Shown: piece by piece, positions 33,175-44,988 of the stretch
How positions within the stretch are numbered: position 1 is the first letter of the stretch
Layout: every line of letters starts with the position of its first letter
Origin: Brasenia schreberi
Taxonomy: Eukaryota > Streptophyta > Magnoliopsida > Nymphaeales > Cabombaceae
Length of the DNA: 64,000 bases
Direction of reading: 5' to 3'
Assembly (NCBI GenBank): GCA_036023115.1
Contig: JAYKKT010000064.1
Span: 6,686,001 to 6,750,000, forward strand
Notes under the pieces: generated by a model
Told to the model about the DNA's origin: nothing
The model's database searches: none
Seen by the model: only the letters and a program-made list of their open reading frames with translations
Position numbers and translations under genes: made by a program

Positions 33175-33867
33175 CTGCAAAAAATGTTCGGGTGTCACTG
33201 CACTGTGCATAGCAGTGGACTGTAAATGACTACATTTTATGGTGTTTTGTGTGGCATATGATATGACTTATGGGTGACCACAATCATGCAGATAAGTAAA
33301 AGCCATCAGTGGAACTGTTATCCGGTGAAGTTTCTGCCATCAACCATTTGTCAACTACACAATTTCTGCATCTCTTAAAGTTAATCCGCAATGCTTTTAT
33401 GTATGAAATTTGAAAACATACAGATAGCTTTGTAGATGCATTAGGAGTACCTTAAGGATGCTATTTATCTAACATATGTTTGTTTCATTTATTAATTGTG
33501 TTAGATTTAACTGCACAATGTATGGTATAATATAGCACTTCTATCTCCAACATCAAAATTGTTATTATTACAGCAGCTTGAGTTTGAGGGGAAGTGTGAA
33601 AGTATTAAGGAAGTTTCCCGATTGAACACCCCATCCAATACCTTCTTTCCAACAAAGAAAAGAAAAGATGAAAGAGGAGACTTGGTTGGAGAGCCTACAA
33701 GGCTCAAGAGGTGGCCCGTGAGCCATTACAAGTCAGATCTAATAAGAACGCTAAAGCTCACTTCTATAACAATGGCTCAGCCTGACTTTGATTTGGTCAG
33801 ACTGACTCATGATGCAGCTAACTTCAAATTTATATCAGTTTACAATGAGCAGATAAACTTAAACTAC

Positions 33868-34012
33868 CTGGGAAAACAATATATGGTACAGCAGGATGCC
33901 TGCTCTCAGGACCTAACTGCCACAGAGGAACACCAGCCATTGCTTGTCCAACAACTTCTGCACGGCGGGCCTCCAAGGCTTTTGAAGCTATATCTGATGA
34001 AGTGATTCCACC
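33868..34012 (-). CDS. Exon H: sugar-kinase C-terminal nucleotide-binding part
   Basis: 145 bp: GGITSSDIASKALEARRAEV, then VGQAMAGVPLWQLGPESRHP and AVPYIVFPG. This is the C-terminal (NBD) portion of the OtnK-type kinase, with the glycine-rich GGxTSSD and FPGN ends. The donor CCAG|GTAGTT leaves one base for exon I. Confidence 0.95.
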
Positions 34013-34952
34013 CTATAATAACAGGAAGAAGAATCACATAAGTTGAATATACCGTATCTCAATGAGCTCTGTACCTAAGATTATGTGTAGAATATGCCAC
34101 AGAAAACCACATATTCAATTTTTGTAGCCAATGTTTGTTATCTAGATTCAAAAAAGCAAATGAAAATAATAAAGATCTGAAACTTGTCAACCAAACAGCC
34201 CTGACAAATTCATACAAAAAGAATTAGAAGTGGGAAAATCATAAATGATAATGCAGTCCACCCAAAGGGGCATAGCTCACTGGCTAGGGGGTTGGCTCTC
34301 TGACAAAAGGTCAGAAGTTCCATACCTGAGTGTGCATCATGTAGGGTCTGCCTAATCCCAGCTTGTCATTCAAAAGGAAAACATGGTAACCACCCCAATT
34401 ATTAGCTGAGGAGGATTTCTAGTTTGAAACCCAAATAGCTGAAGCTTCTGCAATGGTAGGTACATTTAGAGTTCTAGTCTCAAGGTCCTCCCCTCATCAC
34501 ATTAGAGATGAAAACAGAATGATAATAAGAAACAAGTAAATTAAGAGTGAGACATGGTGAAGGCATAGAGCATGACACAAGCACTCATGATTCCCAGGAA
34601 TGGTGAAGAAGAAAACACAATAAAAAGCCAACATGCAAATTTGGTATCATATATACCTCAAAGTTTTATCTATATCACATATGACTACTGGCAACGGCAC
34701 TGATGAGCACAATGCAGTATTCATGAATTTTCAGGGGATAATATGAAGCATCCAATGTTATTCTGCAATAATTATATGGCCAGCACCACCTTCCCAGACT
34801 CATGAAAGAAAAGTTCCAGGTAAAAGCTGATGAAATTATACAACCTCGAACCTAGTCAAAATCTGAACATGGTTCAAACGTACAAAAGAGGCCTTATACA
34901 AACGAACTATTTTCTGCAAGACAAAACGCAATACTGTAAAGAGAAGTAATAC
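34013..34952. other. Intron with SINE
   Basis: Intron between exons H and G. Apart from the tRNA-derived SINE at about 34,267, no feature seen. Confidence 0.75.
34267..34385 (+). mobile_element. tRNA-derived SINE
   Basis: Contains an A-box-like tagctcactggctaggg and a B-box-like ggtcagaagttccatacc with tRNA-like spacing, then a body with gtctgcctaatcccagcttg. It resembles the tRNA-related head of plant SINEs. A related stretch lies on the minus strand at 55,018-55,096. The 3' end and duplication are not resolved. Confidence 0.6.
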
Positions 34953-35050
34953 CTTCGCAAGGATATAACGTGGTCTTGTATGAATTTTTTGAACAATTTC
35001 AACTAGTGCTGAACTGACCTTGAAATTAATCTCCAAACTCTCAGCAGGAG
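34953..35050 (-). CDS. Exon G: sugar kinase
   Basis: 98 bp entering in phase 1: (T)PAESLEINFKVSSALVE, then IVQKIHTRPRYILAK. RPRYILAKGG is a hallmark of the DUF1537/OtnK C-terminal domain. Acceptor cttgttgcag, donor GCGAAG|GTATTA. Confidence 0.95.
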
Positions 35051-35401
35051 CTGCAACAAGAATAACTTTATTCACATTTCATGGCTAGGTTCCTTTAGGA
35101 TCCAAGTATCATAACTCTCTAGCACAACAAAAAGGCTTTAAAAATCAACAAGCATCGGAGAAAAGGACTTCATTAGTCTTAGGTAATCCAAGCATGCCTA
35201 GCACCTCCATCCAGAAGTAATGAGTGTAAATGCATGATACTAAATAGAAACAAAGATGTCACCAGCACATAATATTAAGGTGGTTAACATGCCTTCTTTG
35301 TCCTGATCATGAATAGCTTGTTACTTAATGTCAAACCAAAACCCCACTTAGAATAAGTGAATAACCATAATTAAAAAAGTAGATGGAGGACAGAAACTGA
35401 C

Positions 35402-35543
35402 TTCTTCCAGTTACTAGCTCTCGACTGGTCATCAGTAGGGTATCCCTTCGAGATTTCAGAAATATGTCTGCCATTTCAGCTGCACGGCTGATTTCATCAT
35501 CTCTTTCCTTTGAAGACTTCATGGCAATCTTATCAACAGATAT
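35402..35543 (-). CDS. Exon F: sugar kinase
   Basis: 142 bp: ISVDKIAMKSSKERDDEISR, then AAEMADIFLKSRRDTLLMTS and RELVTGR. The donor GGAAGAA|GTCAGT leaves one base, matching exon G phase. SSRE/TSRELVTG is typical of the kinase domain. Confidence 0.95.
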
Positions 35544-35641
35544 CTTTATTACATAAAAAGGAAATGAAGTATAAGAACTCAGGAAAACCACAAAAAGCAT
35601 AGAAACAGAAACAGAGCTGATACATGTGAGAATTGAACCAC

Positions 35642-35689
35642 CTCAATGATGCTCAGAAAGTGCCCACACTGTGATCTAAGCTCTTCAAC
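35642..35689 (-). CDS. Exon E: sugar kinase micro-exon
   Basis: Sixteen codons, VEELRSQCGHFLSIIE, phase 0 on both sides; acceptor tatcttag, donor ATTGAG|GTGGTT. The position follows VPKTTKQ, as in the family. Confidence 0.93.
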
Positions 35690-35768
35690 CTAAGATATTC
35701 AACGTCAAAATTGTGGATAGCATATTGAGTGAAAAGCACACATAGAAATGAAATGGATAAACTCTTAC

Positions 35769-35936
35769 CTGCTTTGTGGTCTTTGGGACATATGATCCTA
35801 CAATAATAAGGGCACTATTTCTCCTATCAGTCCCTAGGCTTTGAAAACTTACTGGAGCTTTAGGTCTCATTCCAATTTTTGCAGATACAAAGCTAGCAGC
35901 AGTTCTGCATAAGAATTTCTTCCCCTTCATTTCTGC
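35769..35936 (-). CDS. Exon D: sugar kinase
   Basis: 56 codons: AEMKGKKFLCRTAASFVSAK, then IGMRPKAPVSFQSLGTDRRN and SALIIVGSYVPKTTKQ. RTAASFV and VGSYVPKTT are conserved OtnK-family segments. Acceptor tgcctag, donor AGCAG|GTAAGA. Confidence 0.96.
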
Positions 35937-36047
35937 CTAGAAATCACAAAATGACAATATTAGCTTTGCCTAATATTCTGGAAGAAATACTCTCCATGCT
36001 CTAGAAACTACAGCCCCAAAGAACACGGTAATTGATAGCACTCCTAC

Positions 36048-36116
36048 CCGGATCATTCCTGCAGCAAAAACAGCCATATCTCGTTCACTAGCTGCATTCA
36101 CAATGCATGTCGATCC
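36048..36116 (-). CDS. Exon C: sugar kinase
   Basis: Twenty-three codons: GSTCIVNAASERDMAVFAAG then MIR. Acceptor tcatcag, donor TCCGG|GTAGGA. It begins in phase 0, whereas exon B ends in phase 2, so at least one exon is missing upstream. Confidence 0.94.
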
Positions 36117-37418
36117 CTGATGACAAACAAGCGAAAACAAGAAAAACAGGTCTGTAAGGACTGAGAGCACTACCAACATTGAACTAGAAACATGTAGCCT
36201 TATGACCACTGTACAAGCATAACCAAGATACCAGAAGCAGCAATGACAGATCAAATTTCTACATTTCTACCCTCACTACGAGGAAAAACTTGGACGATCT
36301 GATAACAGCTATCTCAATCTAGCAGACACCACGATTGAGTCATCTTAAATGGACATCCTCACCATGCATCAAGTGCTTAATGCAATGTAATGTGCATATT
36401 CAGGCATATAAAGTCAAGAAAAAGAACAAAATGAGCACAAACCAAGGGATATCGGACACTAGATGAATAGAAATTGATTTGCATGGTACCTTTTGTCTCA
36501 CTCATATACTGGATGAACACCATTCAAGTCATTTTATCCCTAGCAGACACTCCTTCTTCTTGGTTTATGTTGATATTGTTGTCTTCATGGGATCAAAAAT
36601 TCTACTGGAAATAAATGACCAGCCACTTTTGGCTAGATATTACAAACAATACGATCAAGACCAGGTCAGGTTCTGGGTAGATAAATAAGTCAAGGAACCA
36701 ATCAGTTGTCTATAATTGGGTCACTAGAGTCATCTTTAAAGTCAGCACTTATGCAGTGTCGTCTCATCTCTCTTCACACCTGAGGCCCTTGACATTGATG
36801 ATGATATCAGTCACAGATTTTCTCTATGATAACAAATAACTACTTTGTGAGCAAGGCAACTTCATCCCAAAAGAAACATTGCAAGTACCCCGAATTAGCC
36901 ATCCGAATTTGTTTAGACAGTTATTCTTTTCCTTGTCCTTATTCCTTCTGTACAGCTCCTAAAAGTTATCAGGCCATACGCAAAGATTTCGATCAAATAA
37001 AGCAGTATCAGTAAGACCATCTAAAACCAAATTTCACCATAAATTAAAAGACTTGTCAAATCATGCTGTGATAGTCTATTTTGACATTAAAAGTACTTCT
37101 AAAGTTGGAGAATACAGCCACTAGGAGCTCCCAAACCAGGTTGGAGTTACATATATTTCCTCATGAAGATCTCCATTATCAAGACAATTGGCACATCCAT
37201 TTCATACGAAGGCCATTTACTGACAGTATCCATGGCAGCAAAGACTTACTCCTCTAGAAACAGATGCGGATGCTTCTTCATTGTCAATTTCCTATTATTA
37301 TGTGTTCTCTTTAGCTACAAGCACAGCTTTATACCTTTTCAAAGGTCCATCACTTTTGTTTATCAATTCATTTTGCATCCTACTGGTTTCGTTGCAGTGT
37401 TAATTTCTCTGATGTTGC
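36117..37418. other. Intron sequence, no gene
   Basis: I searched the minus strand here for the missing kinase block (family motif YKSSNLREWVEE and neighbouring sequence) and found nothing. The short ORFs have no recognisable features. Confidence 0.6.
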
Positions 37419-37426
37419 CTTTTTGG

Positions 37427-38137
37427 CTATGTCACACGGGTGTGGGTGCAGGTGCGGGATACGGTAAATTTTAAAATTTTTGGGTGTGGCGACACAGCTA
37501 GGGTATATAATATTATATATTATATATAATATTCAAGCTATATAAATCAATCATAATACAACTAGTATTTGCTAATTTTGGGTGCACGTAGGTATCAATT
37601 AGCAAGTTCCCTCATAATGATCTGAAACTTAGAATGATTTTACGAGTAGCAAAATATTCAAGTTATGGATTCAAAGAGTTTCGAGATCTTTTGTAGGATA
37701 TAGCATATACTAGTATTTGTGCTAGGATCCACTAGTTATGTCACACTCTTCTATTCTATTGATCTGGCAATGTTCCTGGCCTTCAAATGTGTTTGGTGAC
37801 AGAGATTATTCTGTGCAAAGGCATACAGTATGGAGTCAAGAATCCAATCAGATTGAGTAATAAGAAACCAATTGTCCACACCCAAAATCATTCAAGCTAA
37901 TATTGTATATAGCTACAATAGCAAGTACACAATTTTATATTAAAGCAAAAAATATAAATGGTAAACAACTAATAATTTTATCATAATACACAAATCAATC
38001 TTCATTATCCGGACTCATTTATCTGTGAATTACAAAAAAAAATTGCTTTTTTTTGCCATGCCGCACTGACACGGTATCGGTGTCGCACCAGTGTCGAGGT
38101 CGACACTCCACCCCTTAGAAGTGTCTGTGTGACTTAG
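37427..38137. mobile_element. hAT-type MITE (non-autonomous)
   Basis: Termini CTATGTCACAC and (reverse complement) CTAAGTCACAC, flanked by a perfect 8-bp duplication ctttttgg (37,419-37,426 and 38,138-38,145). Subterminal G/C-rich repeats: cgggtgtgggtgcaggtgcg on the left, and cggtatcggtgtcgcaccag with gtcgaggtcgacac on the right. 711 bp, no coding capacity. A related left end is at 6,952. Confidence 0.85.
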
Positions 38138-38237
38138 CTTTTTGGATATCAACATCTAACAGAACTACTCATGAGGGTTATTTATGATAGGAAAAATAGG
38201 TCATTAAGGACTTTCTTAATGACGTCGATGATGATGT

Positions 38238-38522
38238 TGTTGAAGGATAGGGAAGGAACGAATCTCTACTCTTATTGGATCCATATTTAGTCCAATAAGA
38301 GTTCTATGGTGTAACTTTTACTAAGTAGGGGCATATTAGGAATTCAAGTTAGAAACCATTATAAAGAGAAAACCCTACACTCTAATGAAAAACGTGAAAG
38401 AGGAGAGAGAGTGGGCGGCTGCCAAGGATGTGGCATTGACCCTCAACCCTTTGTAACTTTGATTTTTTTATGATATGATTGATTGTTTTCCATTGTTTGC
38501 TTTGTACTTGAGTGTCTCTACA
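38238..38522 (+). repeat. Copia C 5' LTR
   Basis: 285 bp, tgttgaaggatagggaagga ... gagtgtctctaca. Alignable over its length to 62,301-62,592 (shared gtaacttttactaagtaggg, and gaattcaagtta). Confidence 0.9.
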
Positions 38523-38699
38523 TGATATCAGAGTCTAATCTATGAGATTAGGGCTTCACGATTAGTCAGTAGGAGTGTTTATGCTTTAAGGGTTGAAGTT
38601 TACCCAATAAACAATAAAAAAACATATGAAAGTTGTTCTACACTAGACTGAACAAAGATTCAAAAAAGAAAAATTAAGAAAAACTTGAGATCGTAACCT

Positions 38700-40016
38700 A
38701 GAGCAAGGGGGCACGTAATGATTGAAAAGGGAAAAATGTTAGAAAGTGTAGAAATGTCTAGCATTAACAAGAGCAAAACATTTCAAATTACGAGCATCAA
38801 ATTGGATAGGAAAAATTATCTACAGTGGACATGATCTATTGAACTTGTGGTATTTACAAGAGGAAGATGGGAATATCTTATAGGAGAGATTTTCGCACCA
38901 AACCTTACTGATTCAACATACCCTAGATGGCATAGAGAAAATACTCTGGTAAGTGCGTGGTTAATAACTTAATATAATCCATGATTCCTTTTATCGGTTG
39001 CACTTTCATGTTTCTAGAGACAACACATGAAATCTGGTTGGTAGTACAATATGCATATGCACAACGAAAGAATATAGCCAAGAAATATGAAACCATTGAA
39101 AGAGTTAGGAAATACAGACAAGGCAACCGATTGATAAATTAATATTATGTTGAACTTCATAGATTGTGGAAAGAGTTATCAATTTATTCTAAGACTAAAT
39201 ATCAAAATTGCATAAAGAAAAGACACGAAGAATTTGAAGAAAGGAAAGTCTTCGACTTACTATGGCGTATCTCACTAGATTATAAAGCTGTAAAGAATAA
39301 TATCCTTAGTAGGAAAAAACTTTCCTTACTGAGTACAGTTTATACTCTACTATTAAGGAAAGAAAACAAAAACAGTTTGAAAAAAGAAGAAAAAATAAAG
39401 AATTCTAAAACTACAACTTTCGTAGGAAGGAATCAAAATTCTACCTCTGGATTTAGAGGTAGAAGAGGATATGGAAGAGGAAGACTAAGAGTAAGAATTC
39501 AATAGGCATCACATGATAAAGATAAACTTTCATGCACCCATTATGAAAGAACAAGGCATACACGTGAAACACGTTGGCAGTTGATTGGTTGACAATATAT
39601 AATTAAAATTAGTCAACTAGAGCTCTCTTTAGTGACTAACATGAGAAGAGTACAATAGAGGGTGGTCCGAACTCAATGACTGAAATACAGAAGAGGATAA
39701 ATGAGTTAGAGTCTTAACTTATAGAATCTTAGAAGGCCTCCACATCTTCCACTACAAATCCCCATGCTACCATGGCATATCCATTCTCTTTTATGATGAT
39801 AGGTAATATTTCTGTCTAATTTCAGAATTTGGGTTATTGATTCAGGTGTCATAAATCATATAGTGAGAACAAGATTAGTTTTTCAAGACTACTACCCAAT
39901 CCAAAAAATATTATAATCAAGATGGTTGATGGGTCTAACACTCCTATTATTGGGAAAGGGAGTATAGTTACATCTTTGGGAGTTCTACATAATGTCCTAC
40001 ATGTTCCAGTTAACTT
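38700..40016 (+). pseudogene. Copia C gag and protease remnants
   Basis: UBN2-type gag: ITSIKLDRKNYLQWT, TRGRWEYLIGEIFAPNLTDS, and VSAWLI after stops, followed by RGRRGYGRGRL. Then a protease segment reading WVIDSGVINHIVRTRLVFQD and IIGKGSIVTSLGVLHNVLHV. The DSG catalytic triad is kept, but stops abound. Confidence 0.85.
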
Positions 40017-40405
40017 GTAACAGGATAGGCCGGGCCACTAAGGCCCCGCCCATGATGGCCCATGGTTAGGTCTTGGATAGCCCTAGCCATCAAGGTAACT
40101 GTTGGGGCTACTTATTATAGTTGTTACTCTGCATTTAGCTGAATGCATAGTAACTCCCTTCTTCTCTCCCTTCTTCTCCCTATTCTCTTTCATTGTAATT
40201 TATGCTCTATAAATAGAGCTTCAATGCATATCAATAAATATGTTGTCTTGCACAACCCTTGTTTGTGATTTGACTTCGTTATTTAGACTCTTGTTGGCTC
40301 CTAGTGTGTTCTTTAGGTTTGACATCCATATTCAGATGTTTTGAGATCTTCGTGATTTGATGAATTATAACATTGGTAATTCAACCCTCGATTATCAACA
40401 ATTGT
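40017..40405. mobile_element. Solo-LTR-like insertion in copia C
   Basis: Interrupts the protease/pre-integrase reading (LHNVLHVPVNL ... VPTLLIILLSIHALTRDL). It begins tgtaacaggataggccgggc and contains a TATA motif (ctctataaatagagc, about 40,208) and a polyadenylation-like caataaata. It is GC-richer at the left. It looks like a lone LTR of another family; boundaries and duplication are approximate. Confidence 0.5.
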
Positions 40406-41491
40406 TTAGAGTTCCTACCCTCTTAATAATTTTACTTTCTATACATGCATTGACTAGAGATTTATATTATTCAGTGATCTTTGATACTACTAATTGTGTC
40501 TTTGAGGATTTGAAGATGGGGAGGATCTGTGGTCAGGGTAGTATGAAGAGAGAATTGTACTTTTATGAGGAGACTGACATCACTCTAGAATAGGATTTTT
40601 GTTACCAGAATTTAAAAATTGTAATGATTTTATTTTGAGATGTGAAACTTGTCGGAAGGCAAAAACTGTAAGCAATGATAATGGGGGAGAGTATATGAGT
40701 AATTTTTTGAACAAGTTCTTCCTAAGTAAAGGTATTTTACATCAAACTTCATGCTCATATTCTCTATAGCAGAACAGAGTTTCTGAAAGAAAGAATATAC
40801 ATATTTTAGAAGTGGCATGAACATTGTTGATTGGATATAACATGCCGAAATTCTTTTAAGGAGAAGTTGTATTAATTATTGTCTATCTTATAAATCGTAT
40901 GCCTAGTGTTGTTCTTAATGGAAATTCTCCATTTCAACTTTTATGTCCAAAATTTTGATGTTCCTTTAAAAATCTTTGACTGCACTCGTTTTGTACATGT
41001 ATATAAAAATGCTAGAGATAACCTTGATAATAGAGCGATTAAATTTATTTTTTTGGGTTATTCTTCTACTTAAAAAGGTACACATGTTATGACACAGAGA
41101 ATAGAAGATGTTATGTTACCATGGATGTGACATTTCATGAGGAAGTTTCATTTTATAAGAACAAGGACAACCAATCAATCAGTAGCCATCCTCCTATAGT
41201 GTTGCCGATCATGCATTCAGGTGAAGTTCCAGCAAATGAGGTGGATATTCAGGAAAACATGCCGCAAAAAGGGGTTGAATGGAAAACTTATTCTAGAGAA
41301 GAAAGTAAAGTCGTAATGAAGAGCCAAGATGCTACCTTGAATCAAAATCCTCACCCTAAAACAGTTCTTCCACCTCCTCAGGTAACATCTAACACTTCTG
41401 ATGATTTACCTATTACATTGAGAAAAGGAAAATGTGGGACTGCTATATATCCATTACACATCAGAAGGTATCATATACTTACTAATTTTTC
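40406..41491 (+). pseudogene. Copia C pre-integrase, integrase and linker remnants
   Basis: Reads ALTRDLYYSVIFDTTNCVFE, DLKMGRICGQGSMKRELYFY, then scattered integrase pieces (SNDNGGEYMSNFLNKFF, HQTSCSYSL) and the linker MDVTFHEEVSFY ... DDLPITLRKGK. There is no continuous frame. Confidence 0.83.
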
Positions 41492-42033
41492 ATGAACCTT
41501 ATAAGAGATATGTACGATGGTATAAAAACATGTGTGAGGACTCATGAAGGAATGACAAACTTCTTTGAAGTTAATATCGGATTATACCAAGGATCGACTT
41601 TAAGTTCATACTTATTTATAATGGTGATTGATGAGTTAACAAAACATATTCAAGATGAAGTACCTTGGTGTATGTTATTTGCGGATGGCATTGTGTTAGT
41701 GGAGGAGTCTAAGGAAAAAGTTAATAGAAAATTGGAACTATGGAGAGAAACATTAGAAAGTAAAGGCTTCCGACTTAGTAGAACAAAGACAGAATATATG
41801 GAATGTAAGTTTGATCATTTGGTTACTTCAAAGGATATAGAAATTAAAATTGGCACACATTGCATCCCCCAAAAGGAAAGTTTTAAATAACTAGGGTCAA
41901 TTTTTCAGAGTAATAGAAGAATTGATAGAGATGTTACGCATAAAATTAATGTTGGTTGGTTAAAATGGAGAGGAGCATCAAGTATTCTTTGTGATAAGAA
42001 GATATCATTAAAGTTAAAGGTAAATATTATAAG
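41492..42033 (+). mobile_element. RTE LINE C, 5' part
   Basis: A 5'-truncated LINE starting at the RT segment [20 protein letters not shown]. It reads [40 protein letters not shown] (active-site FADD changed to FADG) and MECKFDHLVTSKDIEIKIGT, and is cut at 42,033 by copia E. It resumes at 47,137. Confidence 0.92.
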
Positions 42034-42351
42034 TGTCGATTTCATTCAACGAGTTTCATTGCAGAAGATTGAAGAAAAAATGGCATTCACTTGTTCTTGA
42101 ATTTCTGACAGACTCGGCTCATTCACTGAGCAGCCGTCTGGTTTTTTATTTCTTGATTAGTTACACCCCTAATCAATCCCAGATTTTATACTAAACATAA
42201 TCTAACTTGAAAGACACAATTACCCCTAAGTATAGGACACAGTTCCCAAGGGATCTGATCTAGATCCATTGAGTCCAAACACGACATTCACTTAGACATT
42301 TGACATAACACTTAGACATTTGACATAACATTAACAAACACTACATTAACA
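42034..42351 (-). repeat. Copia E 3' LTR
   Basis: 318 bp. It contains a tandem 20-bp block cttagacatttgacataaca repeated twice, also present in the other LTR. Confidence 0.93.
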
Positions 42352-42599
42352 CTCCTCCTCAAGTTGGGTGAAAGATGGATGTTACACCCAACTTGCTGCA
42401 TAATCTCTGAAGTAGATCTCTAGTAACTGCTTTAGTCAACATGTCTGCACATTGATGTCCTGATTGCACATGTTCTAACTAAAATTTATTTGCATGTACA
42501 CTGTTTCAGATAAAGTGACAATCTATCTTAATATGTTTTGTTCTCTTATGGTACACCGGATTTGAGGCTATATTATCGTTGCTTTGCTGTCACAAAATA

Positions 42600-43545
42600 T
42601 AGGTATAGGTTTTCTAGTAAATAAGTCCATTTCCATTAGTAAGGATCTCAACCATTTTCCTTCACACATACCTGATGCTATTGCTCTCTATTTTGCCTCA
42701 ATTGTCGATCTAGCTACAACCGACTTTTCTTACTTTTCCATGAAACTATATTACCGCCAATCAATGTTATATATCCTGTGGTCGACTTCCTATCCTCTAG
42801 AGAACCTGCCCAATCAGCATCTCTATAAATTTCAATGTTAGTGTGACCATTAGCTTTGTAAGTGATTCCATGTCCTGGAGTTGTCTTAAGATATCTTAAT
42901 ATGTGAAACATAGCATCCATGTGATCTTTAGATGGTGATTGCATAAATCTGCTCACTATACTCACTGCATAAGCTATGTATGGGTGTGTGATGGTCAAGT
43001 ATATTAATTTCCCGACCAATTGTTGATATTTGGTCACATCTACTCTTTCAGCTCCATCTTCCAACTGTAACTGTGATTCACATCCATTGGAGTATACATA
43101 GGTCTACAGTTTTCCATCCTAACATCTTGCAAAAGATCCAACGTATATTTTCTTTGATTCAGAAAGATATCCTTTCCTGAATAGGCTACTTCAATGCCTA
43201 AAAAGTAATGTAATCTTCCAAGATCCTTAATATCAAATAACCGATGGAGGTCCTTTAATCTCTGAATTTCTTCGATGTCATCACCAGTTACAATAATGTC
43301 ATCCACATATACTGCAATCAAATAGATACAGCACTTTCCGGATTGTATGGTGATAGAAGATAGAGTGGTTCGGCCTCGCTGCGAGTGTTTGTACCAAGCT
43401 AGCTGAACAATAGTATCTTGAATCTCCCAAACCAGACGCCCAGAGAGATTGTTTGAGACCATACAAAGACTTGTGTAGGCAGCAAGCGAGTGCAGAGAAG
43501 ACTCCCCCACGAGCAACAAGCCACAGAGAGGTTGCTCCATGTAGA
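42600..43545 (-). pseudogene. Copia E reverse transcriptase end and RNase H
   Basis: Reads AVYVDDIIVTGDDIEEIQRL (the canonical YVDD), LGRLHYFLGIEVAYSGKDIF, a frameshift after MDVNHSYSWK, then YQQLVGKLIYLTITHPYIAY and SLEDRKSTTGYITLIGGNIV. The start (VYMEQP...) is scrambled. Confidence 0.9.
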
Positions 43546-44988
43546 CTTGTTATTCCAGGATCACACATGGAGAAAAGCGTTCTTGATATCTACTTGATGG
43601 AAGGGGCCGGTGGCTTAGAATAGTGGCCATGGACGGAGAAAGGCCGAGACAAAAGTCATCTTCGCCACTAGTGATGAGAAAGTGTCCCCGTAATCCAAAT
43701 CAAATGTCTGGGTATGCCACCTTTTTGCCACCATCGTACGAGCCTTTAGAGGCGATCAAAGAGTACCATCGAGACTGACCCTTCGGCCGTGCTAAATTCA
43801 CTGTGACCTACAACGGAGCTTCCCGAGGAAGGAAGAGGGAGCAAGAGTTCCCAGCGGTACCAACGCTCACGAGAAGTGCACACATTTCATCAATCATTGC
43901 CTGTCGTCACCTAGAGGATGGGATAAAGCTTCACTAGAGATTTGGGAATGAGACCACGAAAAAGACAAGAATTGGAAAGACCAAGCATAATGTAATGAAT
44001 GATAGATGCAAATGGTAACTTAGAGTAGCATAGTGAGGAGAAGGGTTATGAGGTGGATCGTATTATGCCTTTCAAAGCCAGAAATGGGAAGGTCGAGTGC
44101 GAGAGAAAGTGGATTCAGGAGCTTAGTAAAGGAGGTGGAGGCGGAAGAGAGAGTCACATGGGGCCTCGGTAACCTCTACAACCTCGATGGTGGTGGCCCA
44201 ATGGGCGTGGTGGTGAATAGGTCGGATGGTGACGATGATAGACTGGATGGGGCAAGTAGTAGGAACCGGGGTACTAAGGGAGAAGGTGATGATGGAGCGG
44301 GGTCAAGTTGGGACAAGAGGAGGAAAAGTAAGGAGGACCTCGATGAGTGGGTGTAAGTGGCGGAGTCGGGGAGACTTCGAATAGAAGGATTAGACTCGAA
44401 TGACATCGTCGAGAGGGTAGATAACGCTTAAGAGTAGGTGAAAATACACGGAGTAATACTTTTTGGGGCCTAGATGGTAATCGAAAAACATACATTTTAT
44501 GGAGCGGCACAGGTGAGTTTGTCAAGACTTGGAGTGACATCATGGACAAAACATGTCGAGCCACCGAAGACATGAGGTGGAAGAGAATAGAAGGGTTGGT
44601 GAGGGAGACAAAGCAGAATGAGGTACTCAGATTATCGAAACACGAGAAGAGGAAGCATATGGTTAATCAAATAGCGAGGTAGTGAGAACCGCGGGTATCA
44701 CCTAAAAATGGAAGGGAACACGACCATGATGTACGAGAGTTCAGAGTGGTTTTAATAAGATGTCTATTTTGTGCACTCGGGTACCCCGTTTTGTTGTGGG
44801 GTATAAACATAGATATTTGGTGAAAAATTCTATTAGATGTCATGCAAAAGTTTTAAAAATTATGAGATAAAAATTTACGGGCATTTATGTGACTTACGCA
44901 AAATCACAAATTGGAACACCAAAGCTAAGTTTTATTTCATAGATAAAAGGTCACGAAAAATTGAAAACAACTTCGATCTGTTGTTTCA
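43546..44988 (-). pseudogene. Copia E degenerate integrase end/RT start, GC-richer
   Basis: Noticeably richer in G and C than its surroundings. On minus it shows traces of an integrase end (HNKTGYPSAQNRHLI, resembling the usual QQNGVAERKNRHL, and SPTLKRYLPSRRCHS) and a highly decayed RT entry, with no usable frame. The plus-strand 107-codon ORF (44,033-44,356) is antisense to this and I treat it as spurious. Confidence 0.65.

Larger units (their letters stand above)
38238..41491 (+). mobile_element. Copia element C, 3' half missing
   Basis: The 5' LTR at 38,238-38,522 and PBS tgatatcagagtc at 38,523 are followed by gag, protease, pre-integrase/integrase remnants and the linker before RT. It stops at 41,491, where LINE C begins; RT, RNase H and 3' LTR are not found. 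Same family as copia D at 62,301. Heavily mutated. Confidence 0.87.

Noticed and set aside
33559..34005. 148-codon plus-strand ORF
   Set aside because: Its right part is the antisense of host exon H; no independent support.
31491..36116. A separate Tm-1-like or stand-alone TIM-barrel gene
   Set aside because: Phases join these exons seamlessly with the OtnK-type kinase and class II aldolase; motifs (HFDHG, TEDG, NVNTEVR) fit the aldolase fusion.
44033..44356. 107-codon plus-strand ORF (MRRRVMRWIVL...) as a host gene
   Set aside because: It lies antisense to decayed copia E integrase/RT, is low in complexity (Gly/Arg/Asp) and has no domain or splice context.
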